Part shown: piece by piece, positions 5,377 through 6,463 of the stretch | Numbering within the stretch: the stretch's first letter is position 1 | Layout of the letters: every line of letters begins with the position of its first letter | Origin: Candidatus Aenigmatarchaeota archaeon | GTDB taxonomy: Archaea; Aenigmatarchaeota; Aenigmatarchaeia; QMZP01 | Assembly: GCA_030666115.1 (NCBI GenBank) | Contig: DAOUYM010000044.1 | Span: forward strand, 1-6,463 | Reading direction: 5' to 3' | Length of the DNA: 6,463 nucleotides | Made by a program: the position numbers and the translations under genes | The notes under the pieces: generated by a model | What the model saw: the letters and a program-made list of their open reading frames with translations, nothing else | Told to the model about the DNA's origin: nothing | The model's database searches: none

Positions 5377-5381
5377 GTGAT
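5377..5381 (+). promoter_or_regulatory. Ribosome binding site of porB (GTGAT)
   Basis: GTGAT lies 3 bp before ATG 5385, the same sequence and spacing as at rpl15e, complementary to the 3' end of archaeal 16S rRNA. It supports ATG 5385 over the internal ATG three codons later. Confidence 0.65.
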
Positions 5382-5384
5382 TTC

Positions 5385-6269
5385 ATGAACGGAATGATTG
5401 CCCCTGGTCATACCATGTGTGCTGGATGCGGAGTAGCGATAGCTGTTAACCTTATTTCCAGAGCAACACCAAAGGACGGCGTTATCGTCTCCTGCGCAAC
5501 TTCCTGTCTCGAGGTCACCACTTCCGCTTATCCTACCACTGCCTGGAATGTTCCCTGGATACACTGTGCGTTCGAGACAGCGGCTTCTGTTGCAAGCGGT
5601 GTTGATGCCGCTGTCAAGAAGCTTGGAAAACCCTGGAAGATTATGGCAATAGCAGGCGATGGAGGGACTTTTGATATCGGGCTCCAGTCGATTTCAGGAA
5701 TGTTTGAGAGGGGACACAACGTAACCCAGGTTTGTGTTGACAACGAATGTTACGCCAACACGGGTGTCCAGAGATCCGGCGCTACCCCGTTCGGATCATC
5801 CACAACAACATCACCTGCAGGAAAGCAGTCCATCGGCAAGACCGAGTGGAAGAAACCTTTTGCTGAGATTGCGGCTGCCCACAGGATCCCTTATGTCGCA
5901 TCTGCTTCGATCGCTTACCCGCCTGACCTGATAGCCAAGATGAAGAAGGCCTTTGAGAAGCAGCCCTCCTTCGTCCACATCCATTGCCCATGCCCGACCG
6001 GATGGAAGTCAGACGTCAGCAAGACAGTTGATATCTCCAGGCTTGCAGTGGAGACCGGGATGTGGGTTCTCTACGAGATAGAGGACGGAGTACTGAAGAT
6101 AACAAAGAGGGTGCCTGACAGGAAGCCTGTTGAGGAATACCTCAATATCCAGGGCAGGTTCAAGCATCTCAAGGAACCAGAAATCAAGAAAATCCAGGAT
6201 CGAACCAATGCCGAGTACAGAAGGCTGGAAACAATAGAAGACAGCAAGATCAAATTCTGGGGCGTTTAA
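5385..6269 (+). CDS. porB: Pyruvate (2-oxoacid):ferredoxin oxidoreductase beta subunit
   Basis: PorB binds thiamine diphosphate and the proximal [4Fe-4S] cluster of the enzyme that converts pyruvate and CoA to acetyl-CoA and CO2, reducing ferredoxin in the cytoplasm. The 294-residue length is normal. Visible elements: CAGCG (12-16), CATSCLEV (37-44), AYPTTAWNVPWIH (48-60), the diphosphate/Mg motif GDGGTFDIGLQS (91-102), DNECYANTGVQRSGATP (119-135), SPAGKQSIGKTEWKK (143-157) and CPCPTGW (201-207). Cys12, Cys15, Cys41 and Cys203 fit the four cluster ligands; Cys37 and Cys201 are extra neighbouring cysteines. The strong AWNVPWIH and TSPAGK blocks favour pyruvate over 2-oxoglutarate or 2-ketoisovalerate as substrate, though related VorB/KorB enzymes cannot be fully excluded. 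No porA, porG or porD is next to it: upstream is an unrelated membrane protein and downstream a convergent guaA. Own TATA box and ribosome binding site imply a monocistronic unit. Confidence 0.95.
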   Translation: MNGMIAPGHTMCAGCGVAIAVNLISRATPKDGVIVSCATSCLEVTTSAYPTTAWNVPWIHCAFETAASVASGVDAAVKKLGKPWKIMAIAGDGGTFDIGLQSISGMFERGHNVTQVCVDNECYANTGVQRSGATPFGSSTTTSPAGKQSIGKTEWKKPFAEIAAAHRIPYVASASIAYPPDLIAKMKKAFEKQPSFVHIHCPCPTGWKSDVSKTVDISRLAVETGMWVLYEIEDGVLKITKRVPDRKPVEEYLNIQGRFKHLKEPEIKKIQDRTNAEYRRLETIEDSKIKFWGV

Positions 6270-6272
6270 ATC

Positions 6273-6463
6273 TTATTTATTAAAACACATGCATAGAAAA
6301 TTCTTCAGAAGTTTTTCCCCATTATCATTAGACACTTCTGGATGAAATTGTGTGCTATATATTTTTTTATGTTTATGTTTCATAGCTTCATTATCACAAG
6401 TGTCTGATTTTGCAAGTAAATTAAATTCTTTGGGTAAAGTTATGAACTCAGAGTGTTCTTCTC
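6273..6463 (-). CDS. guaAA: GMP synthase glutamine amidotransferase subunit A, C-terminal 62 residues (5' part outside window)
   Basis: Class I glutaminase subunit of the two-part archaeal GMP synthase, which supplies ammonia for converting XMP to GMP. The last 62 codons are visible, ending in TAA at 6273-6275. The fragment contains HSEFITLPKEFNLLAKSDTC (residues 3-22 of the fragment), EAMKHKHKKIYSTQFHPEV (25-43) and LLKNFLCMCF (50-59). The order 'LPxxFxxLAxSxxCxxEAMKH ... YxxQFHPEV ... NFLxxC' is that of GuaA subunit A rather than TrpG, PabA or CarA. QFHPEV holds the catalytic His and Glu of the Cys-His-Glu triad; the usual YGVQFHPEV is YSTQFHPEV here. The protein ends soon after the glutaminase domain, so the ATP-pyrophosphatase half must be a separate gene. 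The fragment is about 28% GC, far below its neighbours (a porB stretch counts about 47%). It converges with porB across 3 bp, with no room for a terminator between them. Confidence 0.85.
   Translation of the reverse strand, partial: EEHSEFITLPKEFNLLAKSDTCDNEAMKHKHKKIYSTQFHPEVSNDNGEKLLKNFLCMCFNK

Noticed and set aside
5373..5743. Minus-strand open frames within porB
   Set aside because: They are shadows of the strongly conserved porB coding sequence.
1..6463. CRISPR array, insertion sequence, rRNA or tRNA gene
   Set aside because: No regularly spaced repeats, transposase motifs, terminal inverted repeats or RNA gene signatures were seen on either strand.

Overview
The window looks archaeal. 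It encodes ribosomal protein L15e (an archaeal/eukaryotic protein), a PorB-type 2-oxoacid:ferredoxin oxidoreductase beta subunit, an archaeal-type type II/IV secretion (pilus) ATPase and the end of a stand-alone GMP synthase amidotransferase subunit. TATA boxes lie about 26 bp before a start codon, or further upstream with a GGTGAT-type ribosome binding site. Terminators are T-rich runs. Several unnamed proteins have architectures I remember from DPANN archaea (Aenigmarchaeota, Woesearchaeota, Pacearchaeota and similar). A DPANN-type or related lineage is therefore likely, but I cannot prove it from sequence alone.

Layout. 1-2131 (minus): a long secretion/pilus motor ATPase, cut by the left edge so that its C-terminus is missing. 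2132-2200: a compact divergent promoter region. 2201-3490 (plus): a two-gene unit of soluble coiled-coil proteins; the second adds an N-terminal helical hairpin and a proline-rich linker. 3559-4125 (minus): a five-helix membrane protein, convergent with that unit and with its own leaderless-type promoter. 4208-4723 (minus): rpl15e. 4724-4897: an AT-rich divergent promoter region with a mirror repeat and a tandem array of TATA-like boxes. 4898-5215 (plus): a small two-helix membrane protein with a basic tail. 5216-5384: a T-rich terminator, nested inverted repeats and the porB promoter. 5385-6269 (plus): porB, alone. 6273-6463 (minus): the AT-rich C-terminal end of a GMP synthase glutaminase subunit, convergent with porB across 3 bp.

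The most interesting part is the left half. A motor ATPase with an unusual cysteine-containing N-terminus stands head-to-head with two uncharacterised coiled-coil proteins, and a multi-helix membrane protein follows. This could be the cytoplasmic side of an undescribed archaeal surface filament or secretion machine. The right half is mostly housekeeping, with three oddities: porB without its partner subunits, a structured intergenic region before it, and a sharp drop in GC at the guaA fragment.
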